DNA of 64,000 nucleotides, taken from VRUE01 sp963728365. GTDB lineage: Bacteria > Actinomycetota > Thermoleophilia > Solirubrobacterales > 70-9. Positions 42,984 through 51,015 of this stretch are shown in pieces (the first letter of the stretch is position 1; every line of letters begins with the position of its first letter). The notes beneath the pieces are model-generated. The model worked only from the letters and a program-made list of their open reading frames with translations. It was not told the DNA's origin and did not search any database. The translations under genes were made by a program, and so were the position numbers. The stretch is from contig CAVSJI010000001.1 of the NCBI GenBank assembly GCA_963728365.1, forward strand, positions 1,240,001-1,304,000. Direction: 5' to 3'.

Positions 42984-44222
42984 CTAAGCCGCGAGGGTCT
43001 GGTCGTTCTCCCCCGTTCGAGGCGCGATAGTCCCAAATAGCGGCTTGAGGTCGAGGGCGGGCGCCTCATCGCCGGGCAACAGATGCGTATAGCGCGAGAG
43101 CGTGAACGCGGCAGAGTGATGGCCGAGCGCGCGACTGAGTTGGAGAAGGTTGGTCCCCTGGCTCAGGTGGATCGAGGCGAAGGTGTGGCGGAACGTGTGG
43201 AAGCCGGCCCAGGGGGCGTCCACCTCCTGAACGATCGGCTTCAAGCCGCGACGGCGCAGGTTGCCGGGCTCGATCGAATTGCCGTCCCGGTTCGTGAACA
43301 TAAGCGCCGTCGAGTCCTGGGCTGCGTGTGCCGCCAGATGGCTGCGCAGTTGGTAGACAAGCGGCGGCGGCAACCGCACCTCGCGCCGGCCGTACTTCGT
43401 CTTCGGCGGCACGATCTGCCCCTTGACCAACGCCCGCCGGATGCAGACCTCGGGCTCCGAGCCGTCGAGCTGGAAGTGGAGCCGCTGGAGCGCGATCGCC
43501 TCGCTGATCCGCAAGCCGCAACTCGCCAGGACCTCAAACAGCAGCTTGTGGCGATCCGGGGCCATCGCGAGGACGGCGGCAAGCTGCTCGCGGCTGAACA
43601 CCTTGATCTTCTCCTCCTCGCCCACGATCTGCTCGCGACGAGGCAGCGTCAGCCCGTGGGAGGGGTCGTGTCGGATCAGTCCCTCGCGCTTCGCGGTGCT
43701 CAGCGCCGCGCGCAGTGGAATCACGATGTTGGCGACCGTGGCGTCGCTGAGGCGCTTGCCTTGCTCGTCCTCGTCCGCGAGCCAGTCCACGAAGCGGGCG
43801 AGCCCGAACGTGGTCACGTCGACCAGCTTCAACTTGCCCGAGAAGTAGGGCCGAGCGTACTTGGCGATCAGCCGCCGATATTCGTCGCGGGTGTGCTCGC
43901 GGAAGCCGCGCCGGCCCTGTCCCCGATAGCGCTCGATCCACTCTTCGAGGAAGCGCAGGAAGGTGATCGTCGTGCGCTCCTGCAACTCGCCGCGGTCGCG
44001 GTCGGTCTCGCTCTCGCGCTTGATCCGCCGGGCCGCCTCATAGGTGCGGGCGTTTCGCTTGCGCTGCTTGCCGGCAACCCGGATGACGGTGACGTAGCCG
44101 ACGATCTTGCCCTCCCCGTCCACGCGCTTGAAGACGCCGGGGGTCTTCGTCTTCTTGAGCCGCCGCAGGTCGCCGCAGCCTGGACGATCCTGGGGGTCCG
44201 GAGTACCCTGGGAAACGCTCAT
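42984..44222 (-). CDS. tyrosine site-specific integrase
   Basis: A 412-residue integrase. The ATG at 44222 is preceded by GAGGTG at good spacing, better than the TTG at 44228. An AP2-like arm-binding part (GVFKRVDGEGKIVGYVTVIRV) and a SAM-like core-binding domain (ERYRGQGRRGFREHTRDEYRRLI) precede the catalytic domain. That domain has CGLRISEAIAL (Arg I), HTFRHTFASIHL (His-x-x-Arg), LGHHSAAFTLSRYTHLLP (His and nucleophilic Tyr). All are present, so it should be active. The target is probably the tRNA-Met-like att sequence, but this is inferred. Confidence 0.92.
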   Translation of the reverse strand: MSVSQGTPDPQDRPGCGDLRRLKKTKTPGVFKRVDGEGKIVGYVTVIRVAGKQRKRNARTYEAARRIKRESETDRDRGELQERTTITFLRFLEEWIERYRGQGRRGFREHTRDEYRRLIAKYARPYFSGKLKLVDVTTFGLARFVDWLADEDEQGKRLSDATVANIVIPLRAALSTAKREGLIRHDPSHGLTLPRREQIVGEEEKIKVFSREQLAAVLAMAPDRHKLLFEVLASCGLRISEAIALQRLHFQLDGSEPEVCIRRALVKGQIVPPKTKYGRREVRLPPPLVYQLRSHLAAHAAQDSTALMFTNRDGNSIEPGNLRRRGLKPIVQEVDAPWAGFHTFRHTFASIHLSQGTNLLQLSRALGHHSAAFTLSRYTHLLPGDEAPALDLKPLFGTIAPRTGENDQTLAA

Positions 44223-44373
44223 GAGCAATCACCTCGTGAGCCGGGGGCGGGCCGTTCGAGCGGCGCCGCCCCGTTTGCATTGACGGACAAAACGTTAACA
44301 GGAATACGCGGCTTCTCAGCCAATCCGAGCGGCCCGGAATCCCACTCCTCATGGGAATCTCCGCGCATCCAGA

Positions 44374-44691
44374 TCATGACCCGCCTCCCCCGTGCCGAAC
44401 ATAGTCGTCGAGGGTGCGACGGCTGTAGAGGGGCGTGCGGCCGTCGTGGCCGTCCGGGATGAGCAGGCCGGCGCTCGTCAGGTTGTGGATTCGCCTTCGC
44501 GAGACGCCGACGTAGCGGCCAGCGGCCTCGGCCGTCAGATAGCCGCCGTCCTCGCCGCCCTGCCCCTGGAGCCGATCAGCGACTCGCTCGGCGAGCGTGT
44601 CGGCCAGTTGCTCGACGAAGCGCTCGTCGGCCCGCAGGACCGGCAGGCCGAACGGGCGGGGGCGCTCGCCGGCGGCCCGCGACCCGGCCAT
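44374..44691 (-). CDS. excisionase-like helix-turn-helix protein
   Basis: A 105-residue protein from the ATG at 44691, whose first base is the last of the upstream TGA (TGATG). The C-terminal half (YLTAEAAGRYVGVSRRRIHNLTSAGLLIPDGHDGRTPLYSRRTLDDYV) is the MerR/Xis-type winged helix. The start (RPFGLPVLRADERFVEQLADTLAERVADRLQ) is a short helix pair. It probably assists excision by the integrase encoded next, or is a small regulator. Confidence 0.8.
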   Translation of the reverse strand: MAGSRAAGERPRPFGLPVLRADERFVEQLADTLAERVADRLQGQGGEDGGYLTAEAAGRYVGVSRRRIHNLTSAGLLIPDGHDGRTPLYSRRTLDDYVRHGGGGS

Positions 44692-45599
44692 CAGCCGACC
44701 TCCTCCCCCAGCCAGTCGACCGGCTTGCCGGGGTCGGCGATGTTTCGGCAGATCGGCGCGAAGGGCCCGCGCTCGACCAGGTCGTCCAGCAGGCAGATCG
44801 AGACCTCGACCTCCGGCGCCTCGGCGAGGTCGGGGTCCTGCCGGCAGAGCGCGAGCACCGTCCGGCGGCGATCCTCGAGCTGGTAGTCGAACCGGCGGCC
44901 GGCGAGGACGACCAGGACGGGCGGGAAGACCGGGTAGCGCCGCGACCAAAGCGCCGACCCCTCGCCCGCCGGTCCGTCGGCGGGGACCTTGTGATCGTAG
45001 AGCCGGACGTAGCGCGCGATCCGATGGGCCAGATCGGCTGCCGAGCGGGTGGCGCGGTCGAGCTCGATGAATCGGTAGGCGATGCTGGTCCGCCCGTCGG
45101 GCTCGGCGACCTGGTAGGTGAGGACGGCGTCGGCGATCAACTGCTCCTGCGTCCTGCGCCCCGGCGGCGGCCCCAGCGGGTGGGCGATCTCGTGGAACCA
45201 GTTGAACGGGCCGCATTCGTCCTCGCGCTCGCACGCCGCCCGCACGAAGGCGATTCCGGCGTCGTTGACGGCGATCGTGTGCTCGTGCAGCGCCCCGGCG
45301 GCCTGCTCGGGCGCGATCGCCTTGCAGCGCGCCTCGGCGCGGCTCGGGATCGCCGCCACCGCTTCGGCGCCTCGCTCGGTCAGATGCCACAGGAGCCGGC
45401 GCCCCGACACGCCTGTCCCCGCCGCGAGCCCCGCCGCGCGAAGCCGCGCCAGCTGGCACTGGGTCCAGCGCCGGGAGGTGTCGGGCGTGTGCAGCTCGTG
45501 GACCTGCCGGGTCAGCAGGAGGCGATGCTGGTTCAGGCTTTCGAGGATCGCCACGGCGGTCGGCCCGATGCCCCGCAGCGTCTGCTCGACGACGGTCAA
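44691..45599 (-). CDS. replication-relaxation (Replic_Relax) family protein
   Basis: A 302-residue protein. A winged helix opens it (ILESLNQHRLLLTRQVHELHTPDTSRRWTQCQLARLRAAGLA). The domain that follows (ALHEHTIAVNDAGIAFVRAAC, DAVLTYQV, SIAYRFIELDRATRS) matches the replication-relaxation family found in actinobacterial plasmids and ICEs. It may bind the origin of transfer or replication. No classical MOB relaxase was seen in the window, so this is a candidate for that role. Confidence 0.8.
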   Translation of the reverse strand: MTVVEQTLRGIGPTAVAILESLNQHRLLLTRQVHELHTPDTSRRWTQCQLARLRAAGLAAGTGVSGRRLLWHLTERGAEAVAAIPSRAEARCKAIAPEQAAGALHEHTIAVNDAGIAFVRAACEREDECGPFNWFHEIAHPLGPPPGRRTQEQLIADAVLTYQVAEPDGRTSIAYRFIELDRATRSAADLAHRIARYVRLYDHKVPADGPAGEGSALWSRRYPVFPPVLVVLAGRRFDYQLEDRRRTVLALCRQDPDLAEAPEVEVSICLLDDLVERGPFAPICRNIADPGKPVDWLGEEVG

Positions 45600-48229
45600 C
45601 CGGGCTCCTCCTCCGCGTCGAGGGTCTGCTTGCCGCCGCGCGCGCCGGGTCGCCGATCCGCCCGCTCGCCGAGAAGGAGCTTGAGGATCTCCTGCGGATG
45701 GCGATCGAGGCGGTCGAGCGTCTCGGACACGGGAGCGAGGCCGGCGGTCTCGTCGATCGCGGCGTCGAGCAGCGGGACCTGCTCTAGCCGGCGCTCGACC
45801 GGGAACAGCTCCTCGACCGGAGCCCCCGCCAGGCGGAACGGCCGGCTGATCTCGCCGTCCAGGGTGACCGAGGCGAGGCTGTGGAAGCGCGGGAGCCGGG
45901 CGACGGTCTCGGCGTCGAGCTCGCCGCCGAGCTCGCGGGCGAGCAGCCCCGCCCCTTTCGCGTTCAGCGCCGTCGTCACCAGATGGGAGCGGTTGGTGGT
46001 GACCGCGTCGCGGGTCGCGGCGCTCAGGCGCTCGGGGTTCTGGTTCAAGAGCAGCGCCCGGACCCCGAACTTCGCGACCTGCTCCAACAGCGCGGCAAGC
46101 GTTCCCGAGGACGCGCCGTCGTATATCTGGACCTCGTCCAGCCAGACGTAGAACTCGCGGCGCCGCTTCGGTGGCAGGTCGGCTCGCGACCTCGCGGCGT
46201 GCAGGGCGTCGAAGACGACGAAGTTGGCGATCAGCCGGTCGCGGCCGGAGCCCGAGCCGGGACAGACGAGGACGATCTTCCCTTTGTCCATCGCCGCGCG
46301 GATGTCATAGGTCGCGAGCGGGTTGCCGAGCAGGGCGGCGGTCGTCGGCGCGGCGCGCAGGCGGTCGATCAGGTTCGTCACCGGCGTGACCGCGTCAGGC
46401 GGCAGGAGCGGGAATCGCTCGGTGAAGAACCGGCGCACCGGAGCCGAGACGTAGGGCAGCGCCTTCCTTCGCCAGTCCTCGTCGCTCAGCAGGACGGGGA
46501 TCTCGAAGATCGTCGGCGCCAGCTTTGCCGGGAGGCGGTGGGCGAGGTCGACCATCGCCTGCGCGCTCTGCGTGGTGAGGTTGAGCGCGCGGGCGTTGAT
46601 CTCGTCCCAGCGAAGCGCCGAGGCGAAGGAGTCGACCACGGCGTCGACCTGCCCGGCCGCCCGTCTCGGCGAGCGGCCGGCTACCGCGAACAGGTTCCAG
46701 GCGGGCTGGCGCTCGGGGTCGGCGAGGTTGACTTCCACGACGCGCTCGCGCAGGCCCTCCTCGGTCAGGTAGCCCTTGATCCGTTCGAGCGCGTCGAGAT
46801 GGGGATCGAGGAAAAGGCAGCCGTGCCCAGAGCGCGCGATGTGCAGGAACTGGCCGATCGCGGTCTCGGTCTTGCCGAACCGGCTGCGGCCGGCCATGTA
46901 GAAGAAGAAGGTGTCGCGCAGAGGCACGCCGACCATCCGCTCGCCCGCCTCGGTCTCCACCTTCCCCAGCGGCAGGAGGCCCGCCTGCCCGGCGAAGGTC
47001 GGCAGCGCCCGCGGCGGCGGTGGCACCGCCCCGCCGGAGCGCACGACGTTGGGCGCCGGGCATCGCTTGCTCGGCGGCTTCAAGAACCCGGCGACCTCGC
47101 TCGCCGTGACGAGTCGCCGCCGCGCCGGCCGGAACAGCCCGGAGGCGAGGCGCCGGTCGAACCGGCCTCGACGGCCGGGCAGGTCCGAGCCGAGGAAGGC
47201 GACGCCGGGGAGGCGGAGGCCCGAGACGCGCAGGTGGTTCTCTCCCGCGAAGGCGTCGAAGGCCGCCAGCATCCCCGTGAGCTGCGCCTTCGCCCGACCG
47301 GGGACCGGCGAGGCGACCCGGACCAGGACCTGCATCTCGAACAGCGGCTCGGCGGTCCCGAGCTTGCGGGTCAGCGCCTGGCGGCCGACCCATCGCTCCA
47401 CGAGCTCGCCCGGCGGGGCGCCGCCGCGACCGTGGCTCCCCGCGCCGAGGAGGTCGGCCAGCTCGTCTCCCGGCGAGGTCGAGGGTCCGCGGCGGCGGGC
47501 GCGGCGAAGCAGCCGCCGCCGCAGGCGCCGACGCTTCCCCGGCGTGACGGGCAACAGGTCGACGCAGATCGTCGCCTCGTCGCCGCCGTCCGGGCAGAGG
47601 CCGTCGATCGCGCGCGCGAAGCCCGCCAGCGGATCGGGGTCGAGCCCGGCCGCTCGCAGCGGCTCGCTGCTCGCCCTGGCAAGCACCAGCTCGGCGCGGG
47701 CGACCTCCAGGTCGTCGGGCTCGGCCAGCGCATTGTCCCCCTTCTCGGATGGCTCGGGCACGGGCCGCAGCTCGACGCCGTGGTAGGCGGCGATCGCGGC
47801 GCGAAGTGCTCCGCGAGCGTGCGCGGGCACCTCCACCCCGTAGCGGAGCTTCCCTGCCGGGTCGGCGTCGAGCCTCAGCCGCACCGCGCTCGCGGGTGCG
47901 TCCAGCAGGCCGCGTATCGCCCGGCGCGATCGACTGAGGCCGGAGGCGAAGCGAACGACGGACTCGGGGGAGGGGTCGAAGGAGTCGGCGGGGATCGCGA
48001 GCATCGCCACGCGGTGATCCAGAGCCCGACGAGTGACAACGAGGCGGGCGACGAGCACCGCACAGGCGAAGCTCAGCAGAGACCCGGCGAGGCTGACGGC
48101 GGCGGGGTGTCCCGCGAGCTCCAGGAGCGCCTGGCCCCATCGGGGAGCGGACGAGGCGACGAGCACGATCGCGACAGCCGCCGCGAGGAGAGCGAGCGGG
48201 ACTGCGTCCCGCCGGTTCGACTCACTCAC
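45596..48229 (-). CDS. conjugative coupling ATPase (VirD4/TraD, HerA-like)
   Basis: An 877-residue membrane ATPase. Two N-terminal membrane segments (PLALLAAAVAIVLVASSA and AVSLAGSLLSFACAVLVARLVV) precede a soluble part. Walker A is MAGRSRFGKTETAIG near residue 447, after a FFFYMAGRS strand. The Walker B strand is REFYVWLDEVQIYD near 692. VRALLLNQNPERL and GGELDAETVARLPRFHSLASV complete the HerA/FtsK-type fold. It would feed DNA to the type IV channel. Its stop overlaps the next ATG as ATGA. Confidence 0.88.
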   Translation of the reverse strand: MSESNRRDAVPLALLAAAVAIVLVASSAPRWGQALLELAGHPAAVSLAGSLLSFACAVLVARLVVTRRALDHRVAMLAIPADSFDPSPESVVRFASGLSRSRRAIRGLLDAPASAVRLRLDADPAGKLRYGVEVPAHARGALRAAIAAYHGVELRPVPEPSEKGDNALAEPDDLEVARAELVLARASSEPLRAAGLDPDPLAGFARAIDGLCPDGGDEATICVDLLPVTPGKRRRLRRRLLRRARRRGPSTSPGDELADLLGAGSHGRGGAPPGELVERWVGRQALTRKLGTAEPLFEMQVLVRVASPVPGRAKAQLTGMLAAFDAFAGENHLRVSGLRLPGVAFLGSDLPGRRGRFDRRLASGLFRPARRRLVTASEVAGFLKPPSKRCPAPNVVRSGGAVPPPPRALPTFAGQAGLLPLGKVETEAGERMVGVPLRDTFFFYMAGRSRFGKTETAIGQFLHIARSGHGCLFLDPHLDALERIKGYLTEEGLRERVVEVNLADPERQPAWNLFAVAGRSPRRAAGQVDAVVDSFASALRWDEINARALNLTTQSAQAMVDLAHRLPAKLAPTIFEIPVLLSDEDWRRKALPYVSAPVRRFFTERFPLLPPDAVTPVTNLIDRLRAAPTTAALLGNPLATYDIRAAMDKGKIVLVCPGSGSGRDRLIANFVVFDALHAARSRADLPPKRRREFYVWLDEVQIYDGASSGTLAALLEQVAKFGVRALLLNQNPERLSAATRDAVTTNRSHLVTTALNAKGAGLLARELGGELDAETVARLPRFHSLASVTLDGEISRPFRLAGAPVEELFPVERRLEQVPLLDAAIDETAGLAPVSETLDRLDRHPQEILKLLLGERADRRPGARGGKQTLDAEEEPG

Positions 48230-48326
48230 GATTGCTTCCCCCGCTGGGGCTATTGATGTCAGCGAAGCGCCGGCCGCACGATGCCAGTCCGCAAGCGGCC
48301 TTCGGGCAGGGCCTCGATCCCGCGGT

Positions 48327-48394
48327 GCGAGCCCCGTTGCGAGCCCTCTGACGAGCCCCGTTGCGAGCCCCGACGCGAGCCCCGTTGCGAACCG
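48327..48394. repeat. short tandem repeat, GAGCCCCGTTGC-type units
   Basis: About six imperfect units of GAGCCCCGTTGC or GAGCCCCGACGC follow each other, between the stop of the methyltransferase C-part (48404) and the coupling-ATPase start. It is not a CRISPR array: no spacers of constant length. It could be a slipped-strand region, an origin-like iteron or a transcript structure. Confidence 0.7.
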
Positions 48395-48403
48395 GGCCCG
48401 GCA

Positions 48404-48724
48404 TCAGGTTTTTTCTTCCCGGTCGAGACTGCGACCGGCAGCGGCTGCGACGACGAGCCGCGCCACCGGCGGGCAGACGGCGTTGCCGATTTGCAGGAAG
48501 CAGCGGGTCCGCGAGCCCTGCCAGGGGTAGTCGGCGCGGAAGCCCTGCAGGACGGCCGCCTCCTCGACGCCGACGCGGATCGCCTCGTCAAACTGAGAGG
48601 CCCATTCCTTCCCTGACCGCGGCTTGGATTTCCGATAGGCCCTCGGAGTCGAGATTCGCGGGTCGCCGGTGACGGTCGTCGCCGGGCGCTTCCTGGTCCA
48701 CTCCGGCCGGCGCCGATCAGCCAT
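48404..48724 (-). CDS. C-terminal part of a split cytosine-5 methyltransferase
   Basis: A 106-residue frame with motifs IX and X: IRVGVEEAAVLQGFRADYPWQGSRTRCFLQIGNAVCPPVARLVV, and a piece of target recognition region before (RKRPATTVTGDPRISTPRAY). The ATG at 48724 overlaps the end of the N-part as ATGGCTGA. In related enzymes both parts are one chain. It may work as a second subunit if both are made, or be the product of a frameshift. Confidence 0.75.
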   Translation of the reverse strand: MADRRRPEWTRKRPATTVTGDPRISTPRAYRKSKPRSGKEWASQFDEAIRVGVEEAAVLQGFRADYPWQGSRTRCFLQIGNAVCPPVARLVVAAAAGRSLDREEKT

Positions 48725-49553
48725 CGTGCTCGCCGCCCTTCTCAACGCGCTCGACGGTCCACGACCCCGAGGCGGAGTCGATCGTCCGCGCGGGGCAGGT
48801 GACGGGCCGGACGAGGCCCTGCGGCCGGCTGCCGCTCGCGGTCTGGTTGTTGGTGAAGGTGACGGCGTCCCGCGCCCAGCCGAGGGCGTCGGCCATGCTG
48901 ACCCATGGCGACAGCTCCTCCTCGCCCTCGCGGACCTCGTCGGGGCGGCGCGGGTTGTAGGAGCGGTGGGTCGGGGTGGGCAGCTCGGCCGGGCCGTCGA
49001 GCGAGGCGACCAGGTAGGCGCGCTTGCGGGTCTGCGGCACCCCGAACTGCTCGGCGCTCAGCACCCCGGCGATGGCGTCGTAGCCGTGGGCGGCGAGCAG
49101 ATCGGCGAACAGGGACCAAAGCTCGAGGACGCCGGGCACCTGCTCCAAGGCGACCCAGCGAGGGCGCAGCGCCACCGCCCAGCGCAGCGGCTCGACGGTG
49201 AGCAGCGAGCGCGGATCGCGGCAGGCCGCCAGGTGCTCGGCGCGGGTGTCGTGCCGGGCGGCGAGCTCGTGAGCGCAGGCGATCACCCGCTCCTTGTCGA
49301 AGCGGCCGAGTCCCTTGCCGGCGGTCGAGTAGGCCTGGCAGGGTGGCGAGGCGATAAGACCCCAGACGGGCGCAAAGTCCTGCGGATCGAGTGCTGCGAT
49401 ATCGGCTTCGACGCGCTCATGACCGGCGGCTCGCGCCGTCGCGCAGGCCCAGCGGTCGTTGTCGATCCCGATTGCCGTGTACCCGAGCTCGCGCAGACCC
49501 TCGTCCCAACCGCCTGCTCCGGCGAAGAGATCGACTATCCGGCCGGGCTGCAT
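48717..49553 (-). CDS. N-terminal part of a split cytosine-5 methyltransferase
   Basis: About 278 residues from the ATG at 49553, whose last base is shared with the upstream TGA. Motif I is IVDLFAGAGGWDEGL, motif IV GLIASPPCQAYSTAGKG with the catalytic Cys, motif VI VALEQVPGV and motif VIII AEQFGVPQTRKRAYLVA. Motifs IX and X are absent and lie in the following short frame. It would methylate DNA only with that partner. Probable role: protection of the element from host restriction. Confidence 0.8.
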   Translation of the reverse strand: MQPGRIVDLFAGAGGWDEGLRELGYTAIGIDNDRWACATARAAGHERVEADIAALDPQDFAPVWGLIASPPCQAYSTAGKGLGRFDKERVIACAHELAARHDTRAEHLAACRDPRSLLTVEPLRWAVALRPRWVALEQVPGVLELWSLFADLLAAHGYDAIAGVLSAEQFGVPQTRKRAYLVASLDGPAELPTPTHRSYNPRRPDEVREGEEELSPWVSMADALGWARDAVTFTNNQTASGSRPQGLVRPVTCPARTIDSASGSWTVERVEKGGEHDG

Positions 49554-50491
49554 CAGCTCACCGCGCCTTCCCGACGCGATCCCGGCGCGCGCTCGTATTC
49601 GAGGATGCGTCGCCCGATCCACTCGGCGATCTGCGGGACGAGGGCGTTGCCGAGGGCGGCAAGGCGGTCCACCCGATCGGGAACCCCATGAGCCACTCGA
49701 CCCACGGCGGGTTCAGCGGCCCAGTGGTCCCGTAGCTCCTCGCCGGCCGACCGCCCGAGCGCTTGTGCTCGGCCTTCGTGTTGCTCGCGGTCGGCGTCGG
49801 GAAGACCGGCTCCCGCGCCACCGCCGTCTTCAAGTTCTCCCCGCCCTGGCGACCCGAGTTCCCCGGCCCGCCCTGACTGTCGCTGCGCGTCGGCGTCGGC
49901 CAAGTCCGCCGCTCGGCTTCGTTGACCGCCCGCCCGAGCTCGTTGCCGCTCGGACCCGGATTCCGCCGCTGCCCCGGCTTCGGCATCCCGTGCGGGGTAG
50001 GCCACGATCCAGACCCGCTTTCGCAGGTGGGGCGCCCCGAACTCGCGAGCGGAAAGGCACGCCCACTCCGCGTCATACCGTGCTTCGGCCAGGTCTCCGA
50101 GAACTCGACCGATCGGCCCGCGCTCCCAGCGCTTGCCCTTCCCGGTGAGGAGGGCGGGCACGTTCTCCACGACGACGTAGCCGGGTCGAAGCTCGCGAAC
50201 GATCCGGGCGAACTCAGACCAAAGACCCGAGCGGGCGCCGTCGATTCCGGCTCCTCTGCCGGCGGCGCTGAGGTCCTGACAGGGGAAGCCGCCGCAGAGG
50301 AGGTCGACCGGCGCGAGGTTTCGCGCGCCGACCTCGCGGACGTCCTCGAAGCGCTCGGCTTCGGGGAAGTGCCGGGCGAGGACGGCGCGGCAGTAGGGGT
50401 CGAGCTCGACCTGCCAGGAGACGCGCATCCTGGCTCGCTCGAAGCCGAGGTCGAATCCCCCGATGCCGGAAAAGAGGCTGCCGACATTCAC
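49553..50491 (-). CDS. DNA cytosine-5 methyltransferase (complete)
   Basis: About 312 residues from a GTG at 50491, with GAGGGG before it. Motif I is VGSLFSGIGGFDLGFERA, IV LLCGGFPCQDLSAAGRG, VI GYVVVENVPALL, VIII LSAREFGAPHLRKRVWIVAY and X RVDRLAALGNALVPQIAEWIGRRI. A low-complexity stretch in the middle is the variable recognition region. No endonuclease is encoded next to it, so it is probably a solitary, anti-restriction enzyme. It resembles enzymes on actinophages. Confidence 0.88.
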   Translation of the reverse strand: MNVGSLFSGIGGFDLGFERARMRVSWQVELDPYCRAVLARHFPEAERFEDVREVGARNLAPVDLLCGGFPCQDLSAAGRGAGIDGARSGLWSEFARIVRELRPGYVVVENVPALLTGKGKRWERGPIGRVLGDLAEARYDAEWACLSAREFGAPHLRKRVWIVAYPARDAEAGAAAESGSERQRARAGGQRSRAADLADADAQRQSGRAGELGSPGRGELEDGGGAGAGLPDADREQHEGRAQALGRSAGEELRDHWAAEPAVGRVAHGVPDRVDRLAALGNALVPQIAEWIGRRILEYERAPGSRREGAVS

Positions 50492-51015
50492 GCGCCGCCC
50501 CTCGGTCGCTTGCCATCGGATGCCTTGAAGACGGGAAGGTAGGAGCGCCCGGCGTCCCGGTAGCGCCGCAGGAACCGATGCCATCCACGCCGGGCCTCCC
50601 GGACCGTGAACGCGCTGACACGCAGGACGGCCCGACTCCCCCGCGCCCCCACCAAGGCGACCGTCACCTGGCCGTCCCGATACGGGACGTGCTGGAGCGC
50701 CCGATGCGATCGAAGGGCGCGGGCCGCGCGCCGGGCGGCGGCGGTGCCCCTTGCGTCCTGGGGGTCCTGACGGCGCCGGGTCGACGTGCGGGGCTCGACC
50801 GCTTCGCCTTCTGCCGGCTCGACCGAGCTCGCCGGGGCGGGTCGAGAAGACGCCGCCGGCCGGGCCTGCCGGGAGCTCGGCTGATCTGACTCGCCGCCGG
50901 CGAGGACGAACAGCGTCGCGAGCCCGAGCAGGATCGCACCGGCGAAGGCCACGATCGCCCGCGCCGCGCTCGGGTCGAGCGGGCGGTCGAGCAGGGCGCG
51001 CAGGCGGTCAGCCAT
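50488..51015 (-). CDS. small membrane-anchored transfer-operon protein
   Basis: A 175-residue protein with one membrane helix (ARAIVAFAGAILLGLATLFVLAG), then a disordered Pro/Ser-rich part, then a basic C-terminal domain (HVPYRDGQVTVALVGARGSRAVLRVSAFTVREARRGWHRFLRRYRDAGRS). Coupled start (ATGGCTGA overlap) and stop (GTGA) place it firmly in the transfer operon. No family is recognised. Confidence 0.7.
   Translation of the reverse strand: MADRLRALLDRPLDPSAARAIVAFAGAILLGLATLFVLAGGESDQPSSRQARPAASSRPAPASSVEPAEGEAVEPRTSTRRRQDPQDARGTAAARRAARALRSHRALQHVPYRDGQVTVALVGARGSRAVLRVSAFTVREARRGWHRFLRRYRDAGRSYLPVFKASDGKRPRGGA

Noticed and set aside
42263..43069. Longer resolvase-like start at 43069
   Set aside because: It overlaps the end of the integrase gene; the ATG at 42976 just after the integrase stop gives the family-like start.
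45881..48256. 791-codon plus-strand frame opposite the coupling ATPase
   Set aside because: The minus strand has Walker motifs and coupled starts; the plus translation is Arg/Gly/Ala/Glu rich without motifs.
48327..48394. CRISPR array
   Set aside because: Units are 12 bases, adjoining, without spacers; no cas gene is near.
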